The notes beneath the pieces were generated by a model. That model searched no databases and had not been told where the DNA came from. It was given only the letters and a program-made list of their open reading frames with translations. From assembly GCA_029207755.1 (NCBI GenBank), contig JARCOQ010000016.1:811001-875000 (forward strand): a DNA stretch of 64,000 nt, in the 5' to 3' direction. Made by a program: the position numbers and the translations under genes. This document shows, piece by piece, positions 43,241-55,700 of the stretch (position 1 is its first letter; every line of letters begins with the position of its first letter). The DNA comes from Chamaea fasciata (lineage: Eukaryota > Chordata > Aves > Passeriformes > Sylviidae).

Positions 43241-46200
43241 CTGTTTGAAAGAAAACACAGAAATACAGAGTAACCATACTTCGAATGAACAGAAAAGCCA
43301 CTGAGTATGTGACATGCAGCACCATGTTGTTGACTTTTTAGAAAACCAAAATTTTAAATCAAACCTTTTTGTGACTATGGGTGATAATTCTTTGAGAAGT
43401 AAAGACCTGCACAACCTTTCAGAGAAACCAGTGTCAGTTTCTGTTAATGTCGGAGCACACCAGTCCTTGGGAATTTTATCAGAGCCATGAAGACACCAGT
43501 GTGAGGGGTGTGAGTGAGCTGTGAACCACAGTGCCTCCCATCATCCCCTACTAGGGGATGTTCTTAAGAGTAAGAACAGCCGTGACATGCAGTGGGATAA
43601 CCTGTTTGATATCAGTAGGCCTACTAATTAAAACTGATGTTTGAACTGGTTACATTATCTTGACTAGGTGCCATTCACTAGAGTGATTTTATTGCTTGGA
43701 TCATCATGTTAATTAAGCATTGCCTACATTTGATGTAGTCTCTGATTTTGGTCCCTTTCTCTTCTACTTTAGAGTCGCATTGTTCCAACTATTTTGGATC
43801 CACTGGTAAGTAGTTAGGGAGCTAAATCACATTTTGGGGTAACTTCTTGGTCTTGCAGCCAAGAATAAATTACTGTCACACTGCTTTCTCCCAGTTCATC
43901 TAATTTGCCTAGACTGAGTCAAAATATCCCACTGCTGTTGGGAGGTGACCTTTTGCAATCACCAGGGGTAAACCCAAGGCTGAGAAGATTCCTTTGCGTA
44001 GAACCAGAGCTGTGGATTATGAAGGTGCTGGGCGCTAGTGCCAGTGTTCCTCTGGCCTTGTGCTTTTACAGATGACTAATGAGTAAAGTGTAGCATGGTG
44101 CAGCCCTGCGAGGGGAGGGCTGGGGATGAGTGTGTGCTGCGGAGGGGCTGAGGTACAGAAGACCACGTGCAGGTCCCCTGGCTGCCTGCAGCTCAGGACA
44201 TTCGTGTGACACCTGCAGCAAGTCTCTGAACGGACAGCTCCTCCCTCCTTCCCCTTTAGGGGTCTGAGTGAAGAATGAGATCTGCTGGTCACACGTTCTG
44301 CGTGAGCTTGGACAGACACGAGTGTCATTAACAAAGGCCTTACAGGACGCCAAAAGCAAACAGGCTGACACAGGACTGGGGGAAAGGCTCTTCTATGGAT
44401 TGAAAGCAGATTAAAAGATTGGAAACAAAGAACAAAGCTTGGTAGGAAAGAACTCAGGAGCAGAGTATACCAGGGACCAGTTTTTATTCATCACCATTAC
44501 TCAGAGGATGAACAGCGAAAGCTCCAAGACTTCAGAAAAGAAGCTTTCGAGTATTCAGATCACGTAGTGATAGGAAGGAAAGCCAGAGGGGTTTCATAAC
44601 ACAGAGTGGGCAAAGGGTGGCGGGTCTGGAAAACATTTGCTAAAGGGCTGGGCAGCAACGTGCCTTCTGTCATCCTGCACTCTGCACTGTGGATTTGGGA
44701 CAGCACAGAGAGCAGCCTGCAGCTTTTGGTCAGGGACAGGAGCTCTCCCAGAGGTGGAACACAGGGCTGTGAGATCGTGCTCTGACTCATCACAGCACGC
44801 CCCGTGCTCCTGTGGGCCACTTACTGCAGATACTACGACAGAAACAAGAAGCACTTCTGTGTCCAGGAGGCCTTTCTGCCAAATGTCTGTCAGCTACAGT
44901 GCCTGCTAAGAGAACACAACTGCTCAAATCCTTTCTCTTAAAATGAGGACGTGAAGAGGAGGAACAGCAGCTCTAGCAGGTCACTCATTTCATGTTTGTC
45001 TGATTGCTTCCCAAGTGGAACTAAAAACTGATCTACAGCAGACAGTTCAGTGCGGTTGTTAGTACACTGCACTGTAGATCAGATTCTAGGCTGACTTAAA
45101 AATAGCACAGCAAAATGTATTGGGCCTCCAAAGCAAAGTGTGAAGCTGTGTAATGGCAGCTCCAGACACTGCTGTAGGGCTGCTAGTCCCAGACTGTAAT
45201 TTGTTGTGGCAGATTTAACATGGGATGTAAATTATACAATTGGCCAGGATAGTCAATCCTGCCTTTCGTATTTTCCGATTAGAAAGCTGTCCCTCAAATT
45301 TCATGAGAAACCTATTTGTTAATAGAAAACTTAAAAAAAAAATCAGAAAACTGAAAAATGAAGAGGTGGAAAATATTTTAGAATGTGTTTTAAACCTCAG
45401 CACAAGAACTCTCAACAGCCTAGAGCATAGCTGCAAGCGCTGAACAGCATGGCCGCAGGAAGACTCTAGCACTAAGAGCTCATCACCACGCCTTGGTTAA
45501 TTCTGCCTTTGAAGTCACCGCTCCTCGCCGTGCGGGCCGAAGCAAAGGACACATTGGGTGACTCTGTTTCACACCCTGACACTGTCTGCTTTCTGTTCCC
45601 CCACTGATTCAGCTTTTGGGGCCCATTTGGGCTCTACTGCCTGAGCAACCCTTGGCTCTTTCCTTCTGACCCTGCAAAGAGTATTTAGCTTTACGCCTGT
45701 GAACTGACCGGGCGTTTCCCCAGCAATCCATCGCTCAGTGCACAGCATCACTCTCCATTGTACCATTATTTCCCATATTTGGCTCCTATTTGTCTTTGCC
45801 CTTTTTATCACGTATATTAGACACATGCTCATGCTTTCAGAGAGCATCATTCAAACTATTCAGCTATTTTTTCTTTCCAAATCTGTAGCCAAGGTAATAA
45901 AATTCAACTGTGAAAAGAAAGACAGTTTGACAGTCTCCCTGAACGACTGGAAAGATTCGGCAACTTGTGCATATTTAATCCTTTGAGCTAGTTGTACTCC
46001 TTATAAACCACAATAGGATCATTATGAGGAGACCAACGCAAAGAGTTAGAGACTAAATGTCTCTATACAAATTATTCTTTTCTTCTATTTTAGGATTGAT
46101 AGTTACTAGCTGAACTGTAGTGTCACTCTGTCCCTCCTCCAGAGGAAACAAACATGAGGAATTAAATTGGATTCGTTTCTTAATTCCTTTGACAGCTTAA

Positions 46201-49200
46201 AAGTGGTAATTGGCAATTGCCACCCATTGAAGCAAGTTTCTTACAGAAAGCTTGATTTTTATAGGAAAGAACCACAGACTTTTAAAAAAAATATTCTTTA
46301 AAGTTATTTGTGGCTGAGGCTTTTAACACACGCAATTCTCAGGCCTGAACTGTGTCTATCAAAAATTGAATGCATCTCTAATTTCTGTGCCTCATTTCAA
46401 TTCCCATTATTAACAGCACCATTTGGAAGACCTTTTGAACAATCTGCTTACTCTCTTGACATTATATAAATAAATGCATTTGGTAGAAGATCACTTAGAA
46501 CTGTCCATGGCTGTGGTTAGTGAGTCTGCACGGGCAGCTGAACAGTTGACCATGATTTTGTCTTCCTTCCATCTAGAACGGAATTCCTGTTAAGTACACA
46601 TTTCTTTAAAGCAGAGCTGTCAGGTGAGTCTGGACTTCTATTAATTTTAATATCATCTAAAAATTCAAAACACTGTTCTAAGAATGACAGCAATTGCTCT
46701 TAGTTCCATTGCTACTGTAACCTATAACACAGCCAACTGATCTGTATCATGGAGTCAACAAATCACCTTGGCTATCTCAACAAAAAGGGGAAAAAACGTG
46801 GAAAATGGCAAGGCAAATTAAGTAACAAGCTACTCTGCTCATTATTTTTAATATTTAAAGTCTGAAAAAAAGAACGAAGTCAGGAAGTGGCTTCTGATAC
46901 ATCTGAATGTATCCTGACAGTGCTAGTGACACCGTTCTTCTGCTCTGTCCTTTACAGGACATCTCTGCTTCCGAACAGAGGCTCAGGGGGTGGATGTCTC
47001 CTGGACACGGAGCCTGCAGCTCTAATTGGCACGATATTGATGAGCTGGGGAGTTAAGCGATTTCTTTTTCTGATTCAGAACTTCGATGCTGGCACTCATT
47101 GGACGTGCTGAGTCATAGGTTTTTGAGTGCTGGATTCTGCTCCCTGAAGCTATTCATCATAATTCATCTTATGAAAAACACAGGTTAAGCATGTACTGCA
47201 AGATGACATAAATTCAGGCTTTCTTACTCAGTTTTCATTATTGATTACTTCTGCCCGTTTTCTTTCTGATAGGAGTACTTTCTGATGAGTCACATCTGAT
47301 TTTATCAAAGTATGAGAACAGTCATACGACCTTATGCCAGGGGGCTTCAAATACAGTAAATAACCTGGCACACTCACACGAAAGCAGGAAATGACACCAA
47401 CGAGCTCAGTTCTGTTCAGTTTGTACAGATGAATTTCTTCATTTGAATAGGCCAGGAAACATTTCTCAGCTGCTTACTTATCTGTCTGCCTTCAATCTCT
47501 GCCGCTAATGACGCTCAGAAACTTGGACACCATTTTGCTTCTATTGAATTTATTCTAGTGAGGGGTTTGCTGCCAGAGAGCACAGAGCCGCTCTGATCCC
47601 TGAGTTACTTCTCCATCTAAATCAGCCTTTCCACATGCTGCAGAAGGGCCCCCTGGGATTTGGCCCCTGTTTTGCTGTCACACGTCACCCAGGCAGGCAC
47701 GGGGGACGCTGCAAGGTCTCAGCTCTTGGGCTGTTCTCAGAAATCACCGGCGAGTCACAAGAAGAAGCCCGCTCTTTAAGGCAAAGAGGAGGCCTACCCG
47801 TCTTTCATCAGTGCTGCCAGAACAGACCCGTTCTTCCTGCAGTGCCCTGTGAATCCTCAGCGCTTCTGGCTGCAAGGGAACAGAGCGGGGGGGAAATCCC
47901 TTCCCAGGCCAGGAGAGCAGGGGGTACCGCTCCAGCTCGGGTCACCGCAGCCAAGGCACCACAGGAATTTAAATCTTTCCTTCCAGGGCCTTTGCTGCTC
48001 CCAAAGCAGAAAACACAGCTCCAAACTAGGGCTCTCCTCTGCCGGCTTTGCTGCCACGGACCTGGCGAGGAGGAACGGCACAGAACAGGGCAGAAACTCA
48101 AATTCCTCCTCGTGGTGATGACGCCGTGTCTTTGCCTGGTAGCTAAATAATTATGCAATCTCTGCCCTGGTTGCTATGTCTGTAAGTATAATTAAATATA
48201 TAAACAGATGAAACACAGTAAGTTTTTTGCTGCCTAAGAAGTTATCTAACTTTTAGGATTTGTGATTTGGTTCTCAGTGGAAACCTCCATCTACCACGAC
48301 AGCTTCCAAACGAAACATCAAGGCTGGAGTAGAGAACTCCATTAGTTCTTGGTGGATGTCGACTGAGCCTTACTTCTGAGCTTTGAGAAAACCTCTGCAT
48401 TTTGATTTCTGAGGATGGAGGGTTTTATGGTTAGAATATCAAGAAGTTTCCACAGCTGCTTATCTTATTAACATGAAGGAAAATTCTAAGAAGCTCATTA
48501 ATCTACGCTGAGCAGAATTGTGCTCGTAACAAATTATATACTCGTATGGTAGGAAAAACCCACTGAGGAAAATTGTGTCTGGTGCTCTCCTTAGATCCTT
48601 CTGAAAACTACACACAACTCATCAAGACAAGCTCTAGACAGAAAAAAAAGTGATTTAAAGGAAGTATTTTTAATCCCTCTACTAAATGGCATTGGAGCAC
48701 TAAGATTTGGAGTTTGGGGAAAGGTATTTTGGGGAAGAAAATGGATATGGTTTTTAGCACCAAAGGTTTTGCTTAAATTACCATTTATTTTTAGGAATTT
48801 TTTTCCTGGAATAGAGAGATGTGTATCATTTGTCCGGCTGAAAAAGAAGGAGATAACCACAGAAGCAGTCAATGGTGTTTTGTGGGGAGGATTGTTCTGC
48901 CCAACACCTTCTATTCTGGCAGAAGTGATTCTAATCCCGTTACTTGGGATGGACCTCCAAATGTTGGCACAGACACTTCCATTTGCAGTGACTATATGCA
49001 GTGAGATTTCTTCAGTGGCAACAAAATCTGTTCACTCCCTCGTTAGGCTCCCACGTGCCCTGGGCCAAGCCTTGCTCAGCTGTGTTTCTGCAGTGCTACT
49101 CCAACACCAAAAATGTCAAATTTCTCCTTCTAATATTTTCCAGCTAATATTGCTTTACACAGAATCAGACTAGAAATATCCAGGAGATAATTTTAACCTA

Positions 49201-49586
49201 CACGAAGGGCAGAACTACGGGAAAGGTTTGAGTTTGTTAAATTAGAAGACTGCTTAAAAGAGTTTGATATTAACTGGTATTTGTATAGCACGGTCACCGA
49301 GTTTATACTTGTAACCTTGTGACTGAATTTCCTATTTCCATAATTTCAAACAGAAAAACAAAGATATCCTGAACTGGTTTTCAGATTTGCAGACAATGTT
49401 TTGCTAAAAAATCTGCTGGCAGATTTGCTAACACATTTTAATTTAAACTGTGAATGTTTTCATTAACATACATTTGGCACAGCAAGTCCTAGCTAGAAAT
49501 AGTGATTTTTCTTCCCAAATGCATTTCAGTGTTTTAAAATGCTAAATCCTTACATTTCCAGGGTTTTAGAATCACTCAAAACTACC
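43241..49586. other. Interval between CIITA and DEXI, no gene recognised
   Basis: I recognise no exon here. Several frames of about 70-170 codons (for example 44,035-44,910 and 47,635-48,158 on both strands) overlap each other antisense and match nothing I know. They look like chance frames in moderately GC-rich DNA. If DEXI is spliced to the candidate exon at 42,590-43,240, this whole stretch is DEXI intron. Confidence 0.45.
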
Positions 49587-49627
49587 AAAAAAAAAAAAAA
49601 AGGAAAGAAAGAAAGAAAGAAAGAAAA
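49587..49627. repeat. Poly(A)/(AAAG)n microsatellite
   Basis: A run of 15 A is followed by about six AAAG units, making a 41-bp purine tract on the plus strand. It lies just before the GC-rich DEXI/CLEC16A island. Confidence 0.85.
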
Positions 49628-50025
49628 ACTGATCAAGCAAACCCTCGTGCTACAATTAAAATGGGAAGAATGGTGCGCTGGGTAGTTTGTCATTATCCAA
49701 GAGAGTGGTTTTAAAGGGCAGCAAATTAACACGTATTCCTGGCTCTGAAGGTCTCTGAATCGTAATAAATATTACCCGGGACGCTCGTTTCGATTCAGGG
49801 CTGCTCTCAGCAAAGTCGCCGCCCGGCTGCCCAGGCAGCCCCAGCAGCACGGCTGCAGTGGCTCGGGGGATAGTCCCGAGGGACCTGGACGCCGTCCCCG
49901 CCGGGCAGGGACACGGAGCGGGCCCGGCCGGCCCCGGGGCGCTGCGGGCCGGGGGAGGCGCGGGGGGCCCGGCCTTTTCCCGCAGCGCTGCGGGCCGTGC
50001 CGGGAGCTGCGGCGGAGCGTGTCCC

Positions 50026-50838
50026 GGAGCGCCGTGCCCGCTGCCGGCCCGGAGCGCCGTGCCCGCTGCTGCCCCGGAGCGCCGTGCCCGCTGCTGCCCG
50101 GAGCGCCGTGCCCGCTGCTGCCCGGAGCGCCGTGCCCGCTGCTGCCCGGAGCGCCGTGCCCGCTGCCCGGAGCGCCGTGCCCGCTGCAGCCCCGGAGCGC
50201 CGTGCCCGCTGCCCGGAGCGCCGTGCCCGCTGCCGGCCCGGAGCGCCGTGCCCGCTGCCGCCCCGGAGCGCCGTGCCCGCTGCTGCCCGGAGCGCCGTGC
50301 CCGCTGCTGCCCCGGAGCGCCGTGCCCGCTGCCGCCCCGGAGCGCCGTGCCCGCTGCCGCCCCGGAGCGCCGTGCCCGCTGCCCGGAGCGCCGTGCCCGC
50401 TGCCGCCCCGGAGCGCCGTGCCCGCTGCCGCCCCGGAGCGCCGTGCCCGCTGCCGCCCCGGAGCGCCGTGCCCGCTGGTGCCCCGGAGCGCCGTGCCCGC
50501 TGCTGCCCGGAGCGCCGTGCCCGCTGCTGCCCGGAGCGCCGTGCCCGCTGCTGCCCCGGAGCGCCGTGCCCGCTGCTGCCCCGGAGCGCCGTGCCCGCTG
50601 CTGCCCTGGAGCGCCGTGCCCGCTGCCCGGAGCGCCGTGCCCGCTGCCGCCCCGGAGCGCCGTGCCCGCTGCTGCCCGGAGCGCCGTGCCCGCTGCTGCC
50701 CCGGAGCGCCGTGCCCGCTGCCCCGGAGCGCCGTGCCCGCTGCAGCCCCGGAGCGCCGTGCCCGCTGCTGCCCGGAGCGCCGTGCCCGCTGCAGCCCCGG
50801 AGCGCCGTGCCCGCTGCCCGGAGCGCCGAGCCCGGCCG
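50026..50838. repeat. GC-rich minisatellite, about 34 units
   Basis: An 18-nt core, GGAGCGCCGTGCCCGCTG, recurs 33 times with a final degenerate copy, separated by 3-7-nt spacers (CCC, CCCC, CTGCCC, CTGCCCC, CCGCCCC, CAGCCCC, CCGGCCC). Units are thus 21, 22, 24 or 25 nt. The array ends about 210 bp from the DEXI stop codon. Because each unit is stop-free in most frames, it creates long meaningless open frames on both strands. The minus strand, which is the DEXI sense strand, carries regular GGG/GGGG runs. Array length is likely polymorphic and prone to assembly error. Confidence 0.95.
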
Positions 50839-51048
50839 GACAGTAAGCAATTACTTACTTGCCTGGCGAGCGCTCTGCATCTCCGCGGGCCTGGCCGGCG
50901 GCAGCGGGTCCCGGCTGCCCCCGGACCGGCGGGGCGGGTGTCATCTGGACGGGAAGCGCAGGAGGAGCCGCGGCCGCGGGGACACGGCGGGCCCTTGCCC
51001 CGGGCCGGGCGGCCGCAGAGCTCCGTCGCTTCGGAGCGCCCTGGGCCG

Positions 51049-51528
<480 letters not shown>

Positions 51529-52539
51529 TCAGTCCCTGGAGGAAGAGGCGCCCCGGCGGCCAGCGCGGGTTCAGCGGCGCTGCCGCAGCCCCGCCGCTGG
51601 CAGGAGGCCGATCAGCGGCATTTCCAGCCCGGCTACCGCAGTCCCGCCGCGGCTCCCTCCTCCTCCCGCCCGCAAAGTTTGCGGAAGGAGCCCGCAGGCG
51701 CGTTGGGAAGTCGGCGCGGAGCACCTGCCAGCGCCGCCGGCCTGCGCGGCAGGACAGGAGCGCGCCGCCCGCCCCGCCGCACGCCGCCCTTGTTTACCAG
51801 CGCCCGCCGCTGCGGGCGGACGAGCGGGGGGCGGCCCTGAGGGGCGCCCGCGCCTCCGCCGCCTTGCCGGCGGTGCGGCCCCGCTGCGGCCGCACGGCGC
51901 TGCCCGGGACGCGGGGCCGCGGCTGCGCTGCTGCCCGCGGAGCTCTGCCGCGGCCTGCGCAGCGCAGCGGGGCGGGCGGGCGGCTCGGCGCCGCGCCTTC
52001 GCCCCTCAGGCTGCCTCGCGACCTCTGCTGTCACCGAGGGCCGGCCGGAGCGGCACTGCGGGCGTTTCTTTGCTGACCGAGGCTTCGCGAATACCGAAAC
52101 ATAACCGAGTGCGGTTTTGATACTGGCTGACAAACTCTGCAGCGTTTACATAGATTTGGTTTACTTCTCTGGCTAAAGCAAAAAAAAAAACCCAAACAAA
52201 TCTCAAACTAGGTCAAGCCAGTCAAGGGTCCCCTTCTCTTTTTTCTTCCTTAATTTTTAAGCCGATTCAAAATTCTTACTGGAAAAACCTCGGTAAGGGG
52301 AATGACAGCAGCTGAATTTCTGACGCTGCGTCTTGCAGCACAGGAGCTGACCGCACAGAACAGCTTCGTTTGGGCTATGGAAGCCGAACAAGGGATGTCA
52401 GGGGCCAAATACTACCTCAAATAACAACATATTTAGGAGGCGCACTCACACGTTTAATCGGGATTTTTTTTCTGGTTCGGTTTCTGTTTACTCTTACGTT
52501 GTTATCAGCGGGCCGCCCCCAGAGCGCCCCCGGCGCAGG

Positions 52540-52563
52540 CCCCGCCCCGCCCCGCCCCGCCCG
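52540..52563 (+). promoter_or_regulatory. Tandem GC boxes (Sp1/KLF-type)
   Basis: Four to five CCCCGCC units in tandem about 220-240 bp upstream of the CLEC16A start codon, with further GC boxes near 52,572 and 52,620. This is typical of a TATA-less housekeeping promoter. Confidence 0.65.
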
Positions 52564-52657
52564 CCTGCGGTTGGCCCCGCCCCCCGCGGTGCTCCCTGGG
52601 ATTCGCAGTCCGCCGGCCGGGGGCGGGGCCGGGCGGCGTTTTCCGGCGTGCCCTGGC

Positions 52658-52669
52658 TGCGCATGCGCC
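52658..52669 (+). promoter_or_regulatory. NRF-1 site in CLEC16A promoter
   Basis: TGCGCATGCGCC contains the perfect palindrome GCGCATGCGC, the core of the nuclear respiratory factor 1 motif, about 110 bp upstream of the CLEC16A ATG. An ETS-type TTCCGG lies 12 bp upstream. This pairing is common in promoters of mitochondrial and housekeeping genes. Confidence 0.6.
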
Positions 52670-52780
52670 GTGAGCGCCGGTGCCGCCGCCGAGCCTCCGC
52701 GCCCGTCTCCGCCCGCCGCTCGCCCCGCGGGGCTATGAGGCCGTAGGGCCCGCGGGCCCGAGCAGCCTTCCGCCGCCAGC

Positions 52781-55700
52781 ATGTTCGGCCGCTCCCGCAG
52801 CTGGGTGGGCGGCGGGCACGGAAAGGCCGCCCGCAGCATCCACTCCTTGGACCACCTCAAGTGAGCGGGGAGCAGCGGCGGGCTCGGGGCGGGGGTGGAG
52901 GGGCTGTGAGGGCGCTCCGGGGGGGCGTTTGCGGTCGGGGTCCGCCCGCGGTGCTGCCCGGGGCCGGTTCCCTCGGGGACGGCCGCGGGGTCGGCAGAGG
53001 AGGGGCGGCGCGGCGGGCTGCGCTCCCCGGGCGCTGGCTGCCCTCGCCGGGGCGTCTTGCCGCGGCCCTCCCGCGAGGAGAGCGCCCGGGGCCGTCCCCG
53101 GTGGCGGCCCGGTGTCTGCCTCACGGAAACCGGCCTCTCCGGCCCTGAAGGTCTGCAGGGCAGACGCGGCTCGTCCTGTAAAGTCACACTCTGAGCTGCC
53201 GTACGTGTTTGTTTTGTTTTTAGTAATGCCGCAGAGTCTTCGGTGGAGTCGAGCGCGAGGCGTGATGAATACAAAAATGACCGCGTTCCTCGTGGGGGAG
53301 AAGTTTGTTTGTTTCCTGGCGGTGGCAGGGGCGGGGAGGCGAGGGCCCGGTGCCCGTGTGAGCAGTGCGGTCCCGGCTCTGGGGGTGTCGGCAGCCGGCC
53401 GTGAGGCACGGCGCTGGGCCGGTGTGTGCCCTGCGCTGCGGGAGGAGAGCCCTGGCCTTGAGGACGGCAACCAGTGTCCCCGGAGCCCCGCAGCCGTGTG
53501 GCACTGCTGCCTGCTGAAGGTGGAATTGTTGTCTCCCAGCTCTGCCGCTGGAGAGTTGGAAGGGTGGCAAGGGGATAAAAAAAATTAATTTCTCTGTTCC
53601 ATTTTAAGTGTTCCGCTATTGCAAGAAGAACGAGAGCCGCTTTGATAGCTTCTTTTTGTACTGAACGAGAAAAGAAGGCCATTAGGAGACGAAGCAGTCT
53701 CTAAATGAAATCACTGTGAATATGTAGCTCATTGAGAAGTAGTGCCTGGTAGTTTTCAGTCTTCCTCCAAGGAGGACATCAGTGTTCTGACAGTAACGAG
53801 CAGGATGATACAGGATTTGGATCTTGCAGTTGCTTTATCAAGATGCCTTCTGGATTCCGGTCCTTGTCTCTGAATTGGAAAATGTTCAAAATGAGCAAGA
53901 CTGAGTGAAATGCAATGCTTTTTACCAGAGACACAGCAGTCAAGTCTGTGAATGAGGGCTTTGAAAACTAATGAGGGAGTAGTGTAGTAACTACTAGTTA
54001 CTACTAGTAGTAGTAATTTTGAAGGCATTGTAGGTCAGACTAGCAAGTCAATGTAGTCTGGTTTTACAGGAAAACGGGGAAAAGTCCTGCTCAGATGTGA
54101 ACATAGGAATGTTCTATTGAACGTCCAAGGAGTAGTTACTGTGTACTGCTCACATTAGTGGAGCTCTAGCTCTGTCTGGCTTTGATATTTGACTTGAAGG
54201 TAGAGCAAGAATGCTGATGTGTGATGAAATGTGAAGAAGCTGAATTTAGGTTTAGGAAAAAAAGGTTAGTGAGAGGGGGACTTGAGGCTTACTTTCAGGC
54301 AAGAAAAATGTGTCTGTATGTTCTGTTGGGGCCACAGAGAATAGGAAAATGACACCCCACCTCATTTGTAGCCAAAGAGAATTGGGCTGTAAGTGTTGTG
54401 GCTTGTGCTTGGTTTGTTATCTGAGAGTTGAAGTATATAATTATCTACTGAAGTATGAGCTTTGGTCTGTTTGCATTTTGCATGTGATTTCTGTTATTAC
54501 GAATCTGAAATGGTCATATGTAAAGGGCAGATGAGACCTTTGATCTGTTTAGACTATGTATATTTTAAGTGTTTGTTTATCCAGGCTGTGTGAATTTTAG
54601 CTTTTAGCTAGATACCAACAAAAGGGTGAAATTTAGATGTTTTCCAAGTATTGAAGTGGGTCAGGTAGCAGAAGGAGGAAGGGCAGAGCGCCTTTGTTTT
54701 GGGGTGGTGAGAGAAAGCCTCAGTAAGCTCAGTGGATAAGCTGTTTACCTTCTCATCTTTTCAACTCAACAAAGCCCCATTTTGTGTTCCATATGAAGGA
54801 GCTGAGTACAGCACACCTGCTCTTACAGGTTTGCCCAGCCTGTAAAAGGTATATTATGTATGCTGTGTTACAGGGGTGAGATCAGTCTGGGCTAGCCTTG
54901 TGAGAACATTTTTATTTTTAAACTTGCATAAGGTAGAGTTTAGTCGAAATTGTAAACAATACACGTGCTTAGTGATACCAGCAGCGTTACTGCTTTTTGT
55001 CAGTAAGTGCTGGATCTTTCCCATCAGCTTTAATGCAGTTTGTTTGAGGCTTGCTTTTGAAATTTTACCGTTCAGTCTTCCTGCAAACATGCCAGAGAGT
55101 GGATTGGCTGAAGGAAAATTGCGAGGCTGTTAGCATGAAGTGTTTTTGTACAGCCTCCTGATCTTGTGAAAACAGTTAAAATTTAATCCAGCTTCTGAAA
55201 TGCGATGTAGAGAAGGATGAAACAGTGCTGCTCACTGCCCGGGTGCTTCTCAGAGAACTTGGTATTTTTGTATGTCTTTGTCAGATTTTTTCCACCTCCT
55301 TTTCTATGGTATTTTACGTAGCCCTGTTGTTACTGTCAAGCACGTTTCCCATTGCTGCTTCTGCACTTGGTATTTTAATTGCACTGCGATTGCACAAAAG
55401 GTTCCATGCCATTAAGGTTGGGTGCTGAACATTTCCCATGCCTTGGTCAGATGCAGTGTCCATAAAGGTGTGCTGGAAGTCTTTTTTTTGTGGGTGATTC
55501 ATTTCCTGAGGCACTGTCCTGCTCTGCATCAGGTTTCCTCTGTGACAGCAATATGCAATTACCTGATTACAGGCGGAGTGAAGGAGCAAGCCTGTTATGG
55601 TCAAGTCTGGACTTTTAAAATTTGAGTGCTTGGCTTCCTAAACTCTTAGCCTGTTTTAGTGTATTTTTGTGAGAAATAAGTAGGAAAGTAATTAATATGC

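Noticed and set aside
47635..48158. 171-codon plus-strand frame and overlapping minus-strand frames
   Set aside because: There are mutually antisense frames with no recognised domain, in an isolated GC-richer patch, and no splice or poly(A) support.
52417..53682. 421-codon minus-strand and 302-codon plus-strand frames around CLEC16A exon 1
   Set aside because: They are stop-poor GC-rich DNA. The plus-strand frame is not the CLEC16A frame, and the minus-strand frame covers the promoter and exon antisense with no recognisable domain.
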